The translations under genes and the position numbers were made by a program. A stretch of DNA of 64,000 nucleotides from an uncultured Bacilli bacterium (GTDB lineage: Bacteria > Bacillota_I > Bacilli_A > RF39 > UBA660). The notes below the pieces were generated by a model. It worked only from the letters and a program-made list of their open reading frames with translations. It was not told where the DNA came from and made no database searches. The DNA lies in assembly GCA_944332505.1 (NCBI GenBank), contig CALVKC010000002.1, forward strand, positions 124,001 through 188,000, read 5' to 3'. Positions 37,059-45,308 of the stretch are shown one piece after another; position 1 is the first letter of the stretch; each line of letters starts with the position of its first letter.

Positions 37059-37328
37059 TTATTTATCAGTCAATATTATAAATTTAATTGCAGACCTTTC
37101 ATCATCACCAAACTTAACAGTTGTAAATGCAGGAATACAACTTAAATTTATTCCAGTTGGTGCAACAAATCCACGTGCTATTGCTATTGATTTTACTGCC
37201 TGATTAACAGCACCAGCCCCAATAGCTTGTAATTCTACCTTTAAACCATCATCTAAACTATGTACTATGGCACTTGCCACTTTTGATACCTCTGACTTAC
37301 TAGATACTTTAATTTGCATTAATTCCAT
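37059..37328 (-). CDS. spoVS: SpoVS homologue
   Basis: The 89 aa product aligns over its length with SpoVS: QIKVSSKSEVSKVASAI, then LQAIGAGAVNQAVKSIA, IARGFVAPTGINL and CIPAFTTV. In Bacillus, SpoVS is a small Alba-like nucleic-acid-binding protein affecting sporulation and septum formation. In a phage it could bind DNA or RNA or influence host development (inference). I use the ATG at 37328; the GTG at 37337 is too close to its binding site. It overlaps the preceding gene by 20 bp. Confidence 0.85.
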   Translation of the reverse strand: MELMQIKVSSKSEVSKVASAIVHSLDDGLKVELQAIGAGAVNQAVKSIAIARGFVAPTGINLSCIPAFTTVKFGDDERSAIKFIILTDK

Positions 37329-37494
37329 TTCTATCACATTCCTTTTCTATTATATTTTGCTGTATTTTTAGTTGCTCTGTTTGTTCCTTAATAGTTTCTT
37401 CTTTAACTAAATAATGTAAGAAAATTCCACAAAGTAAAACAAACAAAGCAAATCCAATTATACTACTTTCAATTTCAAACTTACCAAATCTCAC
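37309..37494 (-). CDS. Small membrane protein
   Basis: A 61 aa protein with one hydrophobic segment at about residues 10-29 and a charged helical tail, so a single-pass membrane protein. It starts on the last base of the previous gene's stop. Function unknown. Confidence 0.5.
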   Translation of the reverse strand: MRFGKFEIESSIIGFALFVLLCGIFLHYLVKEETIKEQTEQLKIQQNIIEKECDRNGINAN

Positions 37495-39515
37495 TATTTT
37501 ATCTCTCCTAACAAACTAATAAATGTTTCTTTTGTAATATTATCATAAGATAAATCATAATCTACTGGTGTTACTATTTTTTTATAAAGTGTTTCATTAT
37601 CTACTACAACTTCTTCCATTGTTTCAATATTTTTATCTCTTGTGATAATAGCACCACTATCAGCAAGTAACTCATTTAGAGATAATTGAGTTTTATTATA
37701 TAAGTTTGTATAATCATATACCATTTTATTAACTTCATCAGGTTTGTTTACCCTACCCTTAATGGTTTCAAAGTTTTTAAAACTAATGTCTATTGAATTT
37801 TTAGTTATCTCCACATACCCCAATGTCAATGTTGGTGTAACCTTTTGTTTGTCAGTATTTTCAAATTTATTATGTAATAACAATTCTACTTTATTTGGGT
37901 CAACTATATAATGTTTATCAACTGTATCATCTGGAAATTTAGCAACAAATAATTCAAATGGTATTTCCTCTTTACATTGAGTAAAATCATTTAAAGTCAA
38001 TAAAAATGCTCTATTATTTACTGATTGTGTAACTAAGAATACCTCTGTTGCACCATATGGTAATGGTGCGTCAGTTAAATCACCACTAAACACAATATCA
38101 CCACTACCAGAATAGTATGACGCATTCCAACCAAAATGCTCATTTTTATTCATTAGTTTTAAATCTAAATCTACTCTATGGTCTGATAAATTATTCCAGT
38201 GAACACCAACTACCATATTACTATTTCTTGAAATACTAACACTTGACCCCTCTGGCATATTTCCTACAAATTGTTTTTCAGATGAAGGTGCCATATAAGT
38301 AACATTATCTGGAATACATACAGTTTTATTTTCAAATTTTTCAGATAATCTTGCAATTAAATGATTATATATTAAATTAACTAATGTCTGCATTGCTACT
38401 GGCTGTCTTACACCTTCTAAATGATTAAATTTTGTAGCATATGCTTTACCATTTCTTACTCTATATACAATACTGTCAACATTATTACCAGCTTTTGACG
38501 CACTTATTCTATATCTTAATCCATTAATAATTCTAATTTCTCTAAAAATAGTAATTTTATCTAATTCATTTATTATACTAGACCTATTACTTTCTAAATC
38601 TTTTAAAGATTTTATACTACTTAAATTGTCTAATATATTTTGTTTTAATGGTTGATGATATTTTGGTGCATATTTACTTATCTTGTTTATTATAGTATTT
38701 AACTCTTTTTCATATTTATGGTTTGGTGTACTCGTTTTAAATGCCAAGAACATATTTTTATTTCTTAAAAAGATTTTAGCTAATTCTTCATAACCTTTAT
38801 TTTTTGACACATAGTTCTTAAAATAATTATATGGTTCATATTTATCAGATTTTTTAATACTATAAATCATATCATTACTTTGAATATATAATGTAGAATT
38901 AGTTGTTTTATAAACAACATATCTTAAAAATTCCATATTATTTTTTGGAACAATATTATATTTATCATATAATGCTATTCTAATTTCTTTATTTTTAATT
39001 TCATCAAGATTATCTTTATCTAAATAATCTGATAAGGTCATTATATCACTTATTGTTTGTTTTGATAATGCAATTCCACTAGTTAATAATGTCATTAGTT
39101 TATCTTGTAATTCTTGTTCTGATATATTTCTAATTACTTTTAATTCTATATCATTTTCTAATTCAGGTATCTCCAAATTTTCGTGTGGTACATATACCAA
39201 ATCACTATTATATAAGTTTATTGCTTCCATACCATATGTAGTAAAATAATGTATTATTTGTTGTGCTATTAATGTTTCTATTGGTGTATCTAATACTGTT
39301 TGAAAAGATTTATGAAATGTATTATTCCATTCTTCTGGTTTTAAACCATACATTTTTTCAGCTTCTTCTTTAATACTATCAGGTATATCTCTTGTATAAA
39401 TTATACCCTTATCTAATGATGATAATTTAGTATTTTTCATACTATCTAATTCATCATTAAGTGTAAATGCTTTAAATAACCTTAACTCAGCAATTATTTC
39501 TTGTAAATTCATCAT
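37494..39515 (-). CDS. Large protein with a TerD-like region
   Basis: This 673 aa protein has an N-terminal helical part of about 380 residues that I do not recognise. At about 410-570 a beta-rich segment (VDLDLKLMN, SGDIVFSGDLTDAP, then PYGATEVFLV) resembles TerD-type domains, which carry a similar DLDL and SGD pattern and bind calcium in tellurite-resistance and stress proteins. The assignment is tentative. It has a good AGGAGGG site and lies in an operon with small unknown genes. Confidence 0.45.
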   Translation of the reverse strand: MMNLQEIIAELRLFKAFTLNDELDSMKNTKLSSLDKGIIYTRDIPDSIKEEAEKMYGLKPEEWNNTFHKSFQTVLDTPIETLIAQQIIHYFTTYGMEAINLYNSDLVYVPHENLEIPELENDIELKVIRNISEQELQDKLMTLLTSGIALSKQTISDIMTLSDYLDKDNLDEIKNKEIRIALYDKYNIVPKNNMEFLRYVVYKTTNSTLYIQSNDMIYSIKKSDKYEPYNYFKNYVSKNKGYEELAKIFLRNKNMFLAFKTSTPNHKYEKELNTIINKISKYAPKYHQPLKQNILDNLSSIKSLKDLESNRSSIINELDKITIFREIRIINGLRYRISASKAGNNVDSIVYRVRNGKAYATKFNHLEGVRQPVAMQTLVNLIYNHLIARLSEKFENKTVCIPDNVTYMAPSSEKQFVGNMPEGSSVSISRNSNMVVGVHWNNLSDHRVDLDLKLMNKNEHFGWNASYYSGSGDIVFSGDLTDAPLPYGATEVFLVTQSVNNRAFLLTLNDFTQCKEEIPFELFVAKFPDDTVDKHYIVDPNKVELLLHNKFENTDKQKVTPTLTLGYVEITKNSIDISFKNFETIKGRVNKPDEVNKMVYDYTNLYNKTQLSLNELLADSGAIITRDKNIETMEEVVVDNETLYKKIVTPVDYDLSYDNITKETFISLLGEIK

Positions 39516-39527
39516 ATACTTTCCCTC

Positions 39528-39878
39528 CTACTTTAATCTAATCTGTATTTTATATACATTTATTATATTAGTTATTTCATCTTTTGGTATGTCACTCTTA
39601 TGTATATCAATTTTAAAATTTATAATTTTTTGAATATTATCTAATACTTCTATATCATTGTTTTTCTGTGCTTCTAATAAATACACTAAATACAATATAA
39701 TATCTCTATCTGTTGGGTTCACTAGATTAATACTATCTGTATCTTTAACTTGCAATTTCTCTAAATACTTTTGTATATTAGCACGCATTGTTATATTTAA
39801 AGTATCATTATCGCAATTATATTGTTGCATTTCCTTTATTTTATTTTTCATAATTTTATAAACTATTTTTTCTATCAT
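39528..39878 (-). CDS. Hypothetical helical protein
   Basis: A 116 aa mostly helical protein, no family recognised. It has an AAAGGA site and lies 12 bp before the large TerD-like gene. Confidence 0.5.
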   Translation of the reverse strand: MIEKIVYKIMKNKIKEMQQYNCDNDTLNITMRANIQKYLEKLQVKDTDSINLVNPTDRDIILYLVYLLEAQKNNDIEVLDNIQKIINFKIDIHKSDIPKDEITNIINVYKIQIRLK

Positions 39879-39901
39879 TATATATTTCCTTTACATTTAT
39901 A

Positions 39902-40387
39902 TCAAAAGTTTAAGTTTTCATCTAAATCTATATAAGCATATACATATATATTATCTTTAATTATCTCTAATGCTTTTAATGTATCTCTCAATGTTGTTCC
40001 TGCTTTCACAAATGTTACATTATCATTTCTACCCTTTATAGTTAGCCAAGGTACAATACCTTTATTTATATCTTCAACACTATATGGAGAATTATTTGTA
40101 CCAGTTCTTGGTGTTGCTATATCATACCCACCAGTAATTACTAATTTATATATAGAAATTTCAGGGTATATACCTACACCATTTTTGACACCTTGTTCTG
40201 GTTGTGAATAATCATTTTCGTATGGTTCACCTGCATTATGTTCATATGGTCTATCATTCCAGTCATCTCCCCATTGTTCAGTAACGTCATCTAACTCTGT
40301 AAAATATAAAGTAATTGGGTCTCCTGCCCATTCTTCACTATCAACAAAACATAATTTATAATTCATAAACTTTTCATCTATTTTCAC
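39902..40387 (-). CDS. Hypothetical protein
   Basis: A 161 aa protein starting at GTG with GAGGTGG five bases upstream. It contains a Trp/Tyr-rich middle (DVTEQWGDDWNDRPYEHN). It is the first protein gene after the tRNA-like RNA region. No family recognised. Confidence 0.5.
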   Translation of the reverse strand: MKIDEKFMNYKLCFVDSEEWAGDPITLYFTELDDVTEQWGDDWNDRPYEHNAGEPYENDYSQPEQGVKNGVGIYPEISIYKLVITGGYDIATPRTGTNNSPYSVEDINKGIVPWLTIKGRNDNVTFVKAGTTLRDTLKALEIIKDNIYVYAYIDLDENLNF

Positions 40388-40415
40388 TTAAACCACCTCA
40401 ATTATAAATAAAATA

Positions 40416-40501
40416 AAGCTAGTTGAAATGTATTATTTTCTTGCTTATCAGGCAAGTCCAAAAATGGCGGACTTAAAATAGGAACATTTTATAACTAGCT
40501 T
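40416..40501 (-). terminator. Long hairpin ending the tRNA-like region, with an anticodon-arm-like internal loop
   Basis: A 9 bp perfect inverted repeat (40416-40424 with 40493-40501, extended by a further AAATGT/ACATTT block) encloses two hairpins and is followed on the minus strand by a T-rich run. One internal hairpin, CTTGC-CTGATAA-GCAAG at 40440-40456, is identical in form to a tRNA-Ile(GAU) anticodon arm. There is no T-arm, so it is not a normal tRNA. It probably ends the RNA transcript. Confidence 0.55.
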
Positions 40502-40537
40502 CTTCAATAATATTAGTAGTGGGTAGTAAATACATTT

Positions 40538-40621
40538 AAACCTCTGCTCTACCAACTGAGCTATATACTCTCCCATTTGGTACAAACGAGTATAGTTGGA
40601 TTTGAACCAACGACCTAAGGT
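40538..40621 (-). tRNA. Circularly permuted tRNA (3' half encoded before 5' half)
   Basis: On the minus strand the 3' half comes first (40621-40587): anticodon-stem strand ACCTT, variable AGGTC, T-arm GTTGG-TTCAAAT-CCAAC, acceptor strand TATACTC and discriminator G. After 16 bases the 5' half follows (40570-40538): acceptor GAGTATA, TA, D-arm GCTC-AGTTGGTA-GAGC, A, then GAGGT and TT. All four cloverleaf stems pair, the acceptor over 7 of 7. The anticodon depends on where the ends are joined and is not determined. Flanks pair outside the halves (GGTAGT at 40642-40647 with ACTACC at 40522-40527). Tandem-tRNA decay is the main alternative. Confidence 0.7.
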
Positions 40622-40669
40622 GGACCTATCTTTTTATAGGAACTACCTATACCACATATAATAAACTTG

Positions 40670-40744
40670 TGTGACGGAGAGTAAACTACTTACAACCCCA
40701 ATTTGTATGGTTTTCCACCTAAATAAGGAACTCTCTATGTCACA
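40670..40744 (-). ncRNA. Cloverleaf-like structured RNA without a T-arm
   Basis: Nested stems TGTGAC/GTCACA and GAGAGT/ACTCTC enclose a short D-arm-like hairpin and a 5 bp stem with a 7 base loop (TACAA-ATTGGGG-TTGTA at 40691-40707). That loop has U33, a UGG triplet (Pro) and G37, as in a tRNA-Pro anticodon loop, but no T-arm exists. It lies between the two permuted tRNA-like modules. It may be a degenerate tRNA, a decoy or a processing element. Confidence 0.35.
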
Positions 40745-40756
40745 ATATTATTGGCG

Positions 40757-40831
40757 AAGACTAACCATTGTATTCCCCAAATGGAGAATTTCAGGATTTG
40801 AACCTAAATAAACCAGTTATTAGGAAGTCTT
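40757..40831 (-). ncRNA. Second permuted tRNA-like module with a G3-U70-type acceptor
   Basis: A T-arm (TTAGG-TTCAAAT-CCTGA) and acceptor strand ATTCTCC with discriminator A (40807-40782) are followed after three bases by GGGGAAT (40778-40772). These pair over 7 bp with a G-U at the third pair, the identity element for alanine. The D-arm is not canonical (ACAATGGTTA). Flanks pair strongly: AAGACT with AGTCTT, then GGC/GCC and ATATTAT/ATAATAT. It could be a tmRNA-like or degenerate permuted tRNA; no tag reading frame was found. Confidence 0.45.
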
Positions 40832-40846
40832 TATGCCTTATAATAT

Positions 40847-40855
40847 ACTATATCA
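40847..40855 (-). promoter_or_regulatory. Extended -10 promoter for the tRNA-like region
   Basis: TGATATAGT on the minus strand, preceded by AAAGG, matches the extended -10 form seen at other phage promoters; no clear -35. A start near 40840 would begin the transcript at the outer helix of the first tRNA-like module. Confidence 0.4.
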
Positions 40856-40917
40856 CCTTTATACTAATTTCTTTATGTTACATTTTATGATTTCTTATTA
40901 AATTCATAATAATCAAC

Positions 40918-41295
40918 TTATTGATTTCCTCTATATTTCCAATTTGGAAATTCATTTAAAATAAAATTTTGCAATTCTTCTTTTTGTTTAAGTTTAAATT
41001 CCAATATTTTATTAAGATTTTCTATATCTATGTTTAACTGATTAAGTTCATCTTCAAAATAAATCTTATCTAAACATTTATTACAATAATAAGTACGTTC
41101 ATTATCTATATTACTCAATGTTACTTTATAATCTTTTGATATATTGGTGTCATCATATTCTACCATATTTCTTTGAGCTGAACGTCTATAATAAATAGAC
41201 TTCACTCTACATTTAACAAACCTATATTTTTTAATATAATTATTAGGTGATAACACTAAATATACTTCTGTACCAATTTCCAATCTTCTATTCAT
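40918..41295 (-). CDS. Hypothetical protein with barrel and coiled coil
   Basis: A 125 aa protein with an N-terminal small beta-barrel-like part, a CNKC pair near residue 70 and a C-terminal coiled coil (about 80-115). It overlaps the preceding gene by 8 bp. Function unknown. Confidence 0.5.
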   Translation of the reverse strand: MNRRLEIGTEVYLVLSPNNYIKKYRFVKCRVKSIYYRRSAQRNMVEYDDTNISKDYKVTLSNIDNERTYYCNKCLDKIYFEDELNQLNIDIENLNKILEFKLKQKEELQNFILNEFPNWKYRGNQ

Positions 41296-41512
41296 CTTTA
41301 ATTATTTCCCAACTATATTTATTATATGGAATTGTTATTTCTTTATTAGATTTTATATCTAATAACACAAAATCAACACTAACTATTGTTTTTTTATCAG
41401 CTGAATATGTGTGTAATATATCTAAAATTTTATACTTACTATCTGTATTTTCTATTTTTATAATATCATCTATCATATATGGAACAAATAATTCATATGC
41501 TTGTATTTCCAT
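41288..41512 (-). CDS. Hypothetical small beta-barrel protein
   Basis: A 74 aa protein whose pattern (VPYMIDDIIKIEN..KYKILDI..TIVSVDFVLLD) suggests an SH3-like barrel. It follows the zinc-ribbon regulator gene and has an AAAGGAG site. No family assigned. Confidence 0.5.
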   Translation of the reverse strand: MEIQAYELFVPYMIDDIIKIENTDSKYKILDILHTYSADKKTIVSVDFVLLDIKSNKEITIPYNKYSWEIIKDE

Positions 41513-41534
41513 TTAATATCTCTCCTTTAAAATG

Positions 41535-43049
41535 TTATTCTGATTTTACTGGTCCTACATTTAATTCTATTACGTCTAAATCAGTCCAATACATACCCTT
41601 TCTTGTAGACGCTAATTGATTTAATGTATTTGTTGCATATGCCAGTGCTGTTTTTGAACTAGTACACTCATAATCTCTATACCATTCTTTGAAAACACCA
41701 TAGCCACCACCAGATATTTTGCAAGACACTCTAAATACCTTCAATGCTCGTCTCATTTTAGAATTTAACTGGCTTGTAGGTGGTGTTTTTTCTGGTACAC
41801 CTATTCTAGTTACAGGTCTACCGTTATTATCTGATTTTGTAAATGTCATAGGATTATAGTGTATAATAGATATATTTGATTTATTTGAGGACAAATCCAT
41901 TGATTTTGCCCAATCATATTTATCTACCATTGTTGTATCAACAAGTGGTTTAAATACAGGTTTATCTATATATGTTTTATTTTTCTTTAATGCGTCTAAA
42001 ACCTTTTGCATTGTATCTATATCTAATAACTCTAAAAATGGTTTTAATATTGAAACATTTTTATAATCACTTTCATAATATCTTCGATACTTTCTCAAAA
42101 TGTGCATTTTATCACTTAAATAAGTATTGCCATCTTCTAATATAGCATTTTCTACTTCGTGAAGTGCGTCACTTTGATATGCGTTCATAATATTTTGTTG
42201 ACTTCTTCTATTTTTTATAATAGTATCTCTATTAGATTTTAAATATATTAACATTTCTATCATATTAATATAATCATCAGTAGTATAATCTTTTTCTATA
42301 CTACAATTCATTCTTCTAAATTTAATATTTAATAAATTATCTATTTCTTCTCTTACTGGTTTAAATCTCTCTGGTTCATCACATTGTAACTGACTAGTTT
42401 GTTTAGTTATTTCTAATGTGTCAATATTTGAATTTGATACCTCATCTTCTTGATTACATTTAATCTCATTATTTTCAAGATTATCTAATTGTGTATCATC
42501 TTCTAACTCTATTTCATTATCTAAATTTAACTCATTGTCAGCATTACTATCTACAATATTTTTAGCCTTTCTACCTCTTGCAGATGAATGTACTATATTA
42601 TGCCTATTTATTATATTGTTTAAATTAGAACTTGTTAAATTAAGTTCTGGGTGTAATCCTTTTAATATACCCAATAACTGTGAAGGTGTAATATTTTCAT
42701 TAGCAATGGTCTTAATTTCCTCAATAATTTCCGGAGTATATATTGATTTTCTACCCGCTTTATTTTTCTCATTATTACTACCATTTAATACTTCCATTTT
42801 TGATACCTCTTTTATACTACTTTTTTTAGATTTCCTTTTAGCATAACTACTTTTCTTTACAGCTCTTTGGTGTGTAATTCTTGCTTTTTCGTCATCTGGT
42901 AAATCTTTAAACATAACATATTTATAACCATTTGCATTTGCCACAGTTTCCCTACGATAACAAGACATACATTTACCAAAATTAGCAAATCTTGTTTCAG
43001 AAATATAGTCTACTAAACAATCAGGACAAAGAATATCTTTCTTTTCCAT
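41535..43049 (-). CDS. Zinc-ribbon and helix-turn-helix protein (504 aa)
   Basis: I start at MEKKDI because GAGGAG is correctly spaced there. Residues 1-40 form a zinc ribbon (CPDCLVDY, then CMSCYRR). A basic linker leads to a helix-turn-helix-like segment near 105-155 (GRKSIYTPEIIEEIK, PSQLLGILKGLHPE). An acidic linker and a 250-residue C-terminal part of unknown fold follow. It is the first gene behind a strong sigma-70-type promoter, so it may be an early transcription or replication regulator. Confidence 0.55.
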   Translation of the reverse strand: MEKKDILCPDCLVDYISETRFANFGKCMSCYRRETVANANGYKYVMFKDLPDDEKARITHQRAVKKSSYAKRKSKKSSIKEVSKMEVLNGSNNEKNKAGRKSIYTPEIIEEIKTIANENITPSQLLGILKGLHPELNLTSSNLNNIINRHNIVHSSARGRKAKNIVDSNADNELNLDNEIELEDDTQLDNLENNEIKCNQEDEVSNSNIDTLEITKQTSQLQCDEPERFKPVREEIDNLLNIKFRRMNCSIEKDYTTDDYINMIEMLIYLKSNRDTIIKNRRSQQNIMNAYQSDALHEVENAILEDGNTYLSDKMHILRKYRRYYESDYKNVSILKPFLELLDIDTMQKVLDALKKNKTYIDKPVFKPLVDTTMVDKYDWAKSMDLSSNKSNISIIHYNPMTFTKSDNNGRPVTRIGVPEKTPPTSQLNSKMRRALKVFRVSCKISGGGYGVFKEWYRDYECTSSKTALAYATNTLNQLASTRKGMYWTDLDVIELNVGPVKSE

Positions 43050-43084
43050 AACCATACTCCTCTCTTTAATATTAAATTAGCATT

Positions 43085-43113
43085 AATATATCACAAATTT
43101 AAACACTTGTAAA
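43085..43113 (-). promoter_or_regulatory. Sigma-70-type promoter for gene 41535-43049
   Basis: TTTACA, 17 bp, TATATT with TGA before it on the minus strand. Confidence 0.65.
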
Positions 43114-43151
43114 TAATTTTTATAAAAAATTTAATTATTTTTATATAATGT

Positions 43152-43319
43152 CTATATCATATTAATTAATCTATTTTGAACAATATCAAGCATTTCATCA
43201 AAAGTTAGTTGTATATTAGGAAAACTAACTTTAATTTGTTCATACATATTATCATAATCAAAATGTAACTTTAACATATTATCTATTATTATATATAGTT
43301 TATCTGGGTATTTATTCAT
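43152..43319 (-). CDS. Small hypothetical protein
   Basis: A 55 aa helical open frame with AGGGGTG seven bases before its ATG, located between the 88 aa gene and the promoter of the zinc-ribbon regulator. It has the same orientation and codon use as its neighbours. No function inferred. Confidence 0.6.
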   Translation of the reverse strand: MNKYPDKLYIIIDNMLKLHFDYDNMYEQIKVSFPNIQLTFDEMLDIVQNRLINMI

Positions 43320-43331
43320 ATCATATCACCC

Positions 43332-43598
43332 CTACTTAAATTTCTCCTTATATTGTTCTATTTCATCTTTATTATTTTCTGCATATGCTATATCATATTC
43401 ATCAAAAGATAAATCTTTTTTACTCACATAATAATGTGTATTATTCCATATAACTTCACACCAATTACCATACAAATTCACATAATTTTCATTGATAACT
43501 TCTACGATAGAATTAACTGGAATATTTGAATACCCCCTAGCTAATTGTGTTTTCCAATCTTGGTCTGCTAATGTTGTTAATGCAACCGCCTTTTTCAT
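43332..43598 (-). CDS. Hypothetical protein, possible SH3-like fold
   Basis: An 88 aa protein with short beta-strands (NSIVEVINENYVNLYGNWCEVIW) and an acidic tail. It overlaps the preceding stop by 4 bp. No family recognised. Confidence 0.5.
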   Translation of the reverse strand: MKKAVALTTLADQDWKTQLARGYSNIPVNSIVEVINENYVNLYGNWCEVIWNNTHYYVSKKDLSFDEYDIAYAENNKDEIEQYKEKFK

Positions 43599-44575
43599 TT
43601 CATCAACTCCTTAACATTAGTGTATATAATATTACCCACATAGTTTTTATCATCTTGCAATTCTATAATAGATTTAATTATATCTTGAAATCTAACATTT
43701 AAACTCTCATCTTCTTTTAAATCATCACTTGTTATATCATCACACATAATATCAACTTCATACACATTTAATGATATATGATTAAACCATCTATCATCAA
43801 ATTTCTCCAATTTAATCCAGTCTTTATTATATTGTTTTGTATTAATTTCCTTATTGCGTCTCATATATATTGATAATCTAGGTGTCCAACTAGAACCTCT
43901 ATCTTCAACAATATATTGAAATGATTTTAAACTTCTTACAAAATGTTTGGTAACTAATTTGTGTACTTTACAACTAATCCCATATTTAAGTTCATATTTC
44001 CAATGATAGTACCAATCCTTTACCCATTGAAAAAATATATTAAATCCACTTCTACTATCTTCCCAAATATATTTTAATTCTGCTCCTGCATATTCAGCAC
44101 TCCTAATTGGGTGCTTTTTCATAAACTCTAATATTTTCTGTAATTCAAAATCACGCCAGTCCTCAACAATTTTAATATGTTCACTATCAGGACCTTCTTC
44201 CCATACTTCTCTATATAATCCAGTAACAAATCCACTTCTACTAGGCTTAAATTTATCTAAATCTCTTTCATATTGAGTAAAAAATACAAGTTCTGAAAAA
44301 GGACTAATCTCTAAACTATCTGCCCAAGTATGTCCTACTCCATTATGTTTTAATTGATATTCAATACTATCAAATCTACTAATATGCCATAATCCAAATA
44401 AAAATCCTGGAATTTCTTTTATATGAAAATGACATATACTATTATCATCACCCTCAAATAAAAAATAACAGTTTCCAAACTTTTTATCTTTAATATGATA
44501 ACCATAACTTTCAATTTTACTTAATAGGCTTTCCATTAGTTCCAAATTAGTTTTTTTACTCACTTTCATTACCAT
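43595..44575 (-). CDS. Hypothetical protein
   Basis: A 326 aa protein rich in Trp, Tyr and Phe (for example GFLFGLWHISRFDS, WIEDSRSG-like segments), probably a globular cytoplasmic protein. No family recognised. It overlaps the preceding gene by 20 bp and starts after GGTGAG. Confidence 0.5.
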   Translation of the reverse strand: MVMKVSKKTNLELMESLLSKIESYGYHIKDKKFGNCYFLFEGDDNSICHFHIKEIPGFLFGLWHISRFDSIEYQLKHNGVGHTWADSLEISPFSELVFFTQYERDLDKFKPSRSGFVTGLYREVWEEGPDSEHIKIVEDWRDFELQKILEFMKKHPIRSAEYAGAELKYIWEDSRSGFNIFFQWVKDWYYHWKYELKYGISCKVHKLVTKHFVRSLKSFQYIVEDRGSSWTPRLSIYMRRNKEINTKQYNKDWIKLEKFDDRWFNHISLNVYEVDIMCDDITSDDLKEDESLNVRFQDIIKSIIELQDDKNYVGNIIYTNVKELMK

Positions 44576-44858
44576 AATTTTTTCTCACCTCTGCTATGTG
44601 ATTTAATTCCTCTATTGCTTCCTTATAATGTTCATCATCTGGTCTAATTACTATTTCAAATCCAAGTGGTTCATCTATACCTATAACATAATCATCTTTA
44701 TCATTATTAAGTGCTAAACATATGTCAGTTTCTAATCCATACAATTCCTTTTCCTCATCACTACACTTTTGTACCACCCAATAGTCACCAATACCTTTTG
44801 CATTTAAAACAATATCTCCAATTTTATATTCCACACCATTACTATCTTTATATGACAT
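44556..44858 (-). CDS. Hypothetical small protein
   Basis: A 100 aa acidic protein with a beta-rich N-terminus (GVEYKIGDIVLNAKGIGDYWVVQ) and a helical tail. It resembles small phage proteins of unknown role. It follows an AAGGAG site. Confidence 0.5.
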   Translation of the reverse strand: MSYKDSNGVEYKIGDIVLNAKGIGDYWVVQKCSDEEKELYGLETDICLALNNDKDDYVIGIDEPLGFEIVIRPDDEHYKEAIEELNHIAEVRKNYGNESE

Positions 44859-44862
44859 AATA

Positions 44863-45306
44863 TTACTCCTTATCTAAATTAGAAAAATCTTGTTCAGTTA
44901 TTTCAACTAGTTCTTTTAATGTTTCTGTTTTAGTATTTTCTCTCAAAAGTTTTACTAATTCAACAATACATTTATTTCTTTCTTTTGCTTGTTTCCAAGT
45001 TTTATCGTGTATATGATTACTAATCAATACAACAATAAGTAATATTGTTGTTATTATACTTAATGAAATACCTATACGCACATTAAATATTAAAGCAATA
45101 AAACTAGCCATTACACATAACCACTGTATTAAAATTATAATAAAATTTAATTTATAACAACTGTTACTATGTTGCTCATATACTGTGTCACTTAATTCTA
45201 ACTCTATCATCATATTAATTGTATCTGTATCTAAACTTGGTCCATATTTTTCTATATAATCATTTAATTTTTCTATATATAATGCTTCTGCTTTATCTGT
45301 TTTCAT
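44863..45306 (-). CDS. Two-pass membrane protein
   Basis: I start at MKTDKAEAL, after AGGTGG. The 147 aa product has an N-terminal helical part, two hydrophobic segments (about 42-64 and 68-88) with a short turn, and a charged C-terminal helix. The layout resembles SLATT-type two-helix proteins but no firm family call is possible. Confidence 0.5.
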   Translation of the reverse strand: MKTDKAEALYIEKLNDYIEKYGPSLDTDTINMMIELELSDTVYEQHSNSCYKLNFIIILIQWLCVMASFIALIFNVRIGISLSIITTILLIVVLISNHIHDKTWKQAKERNKCIVELVKLLRENTKTETLKELVEITEQDFSNLDKE

Positions 45307-45308
45307 TT

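Noticed and set aside
40757..40831. The alanine-type module called a true tmRNA
   Set aside because: The GGGG/TCTCCA ends and G-U pair fit, but no tag reading frame, resume codon or usual D-loop was found.
40538..40840. Permuted tRNA halves explained as a split group I intron
   Set aside because: The flanks do not show the conserved group I core elements in a convincing order, so this is not claimed.
40388..40917. Ordinary tRNA genes
   Set aside because: No complete normal-order cloverleaf could be drawn; only reversed halves and partial arms exist.
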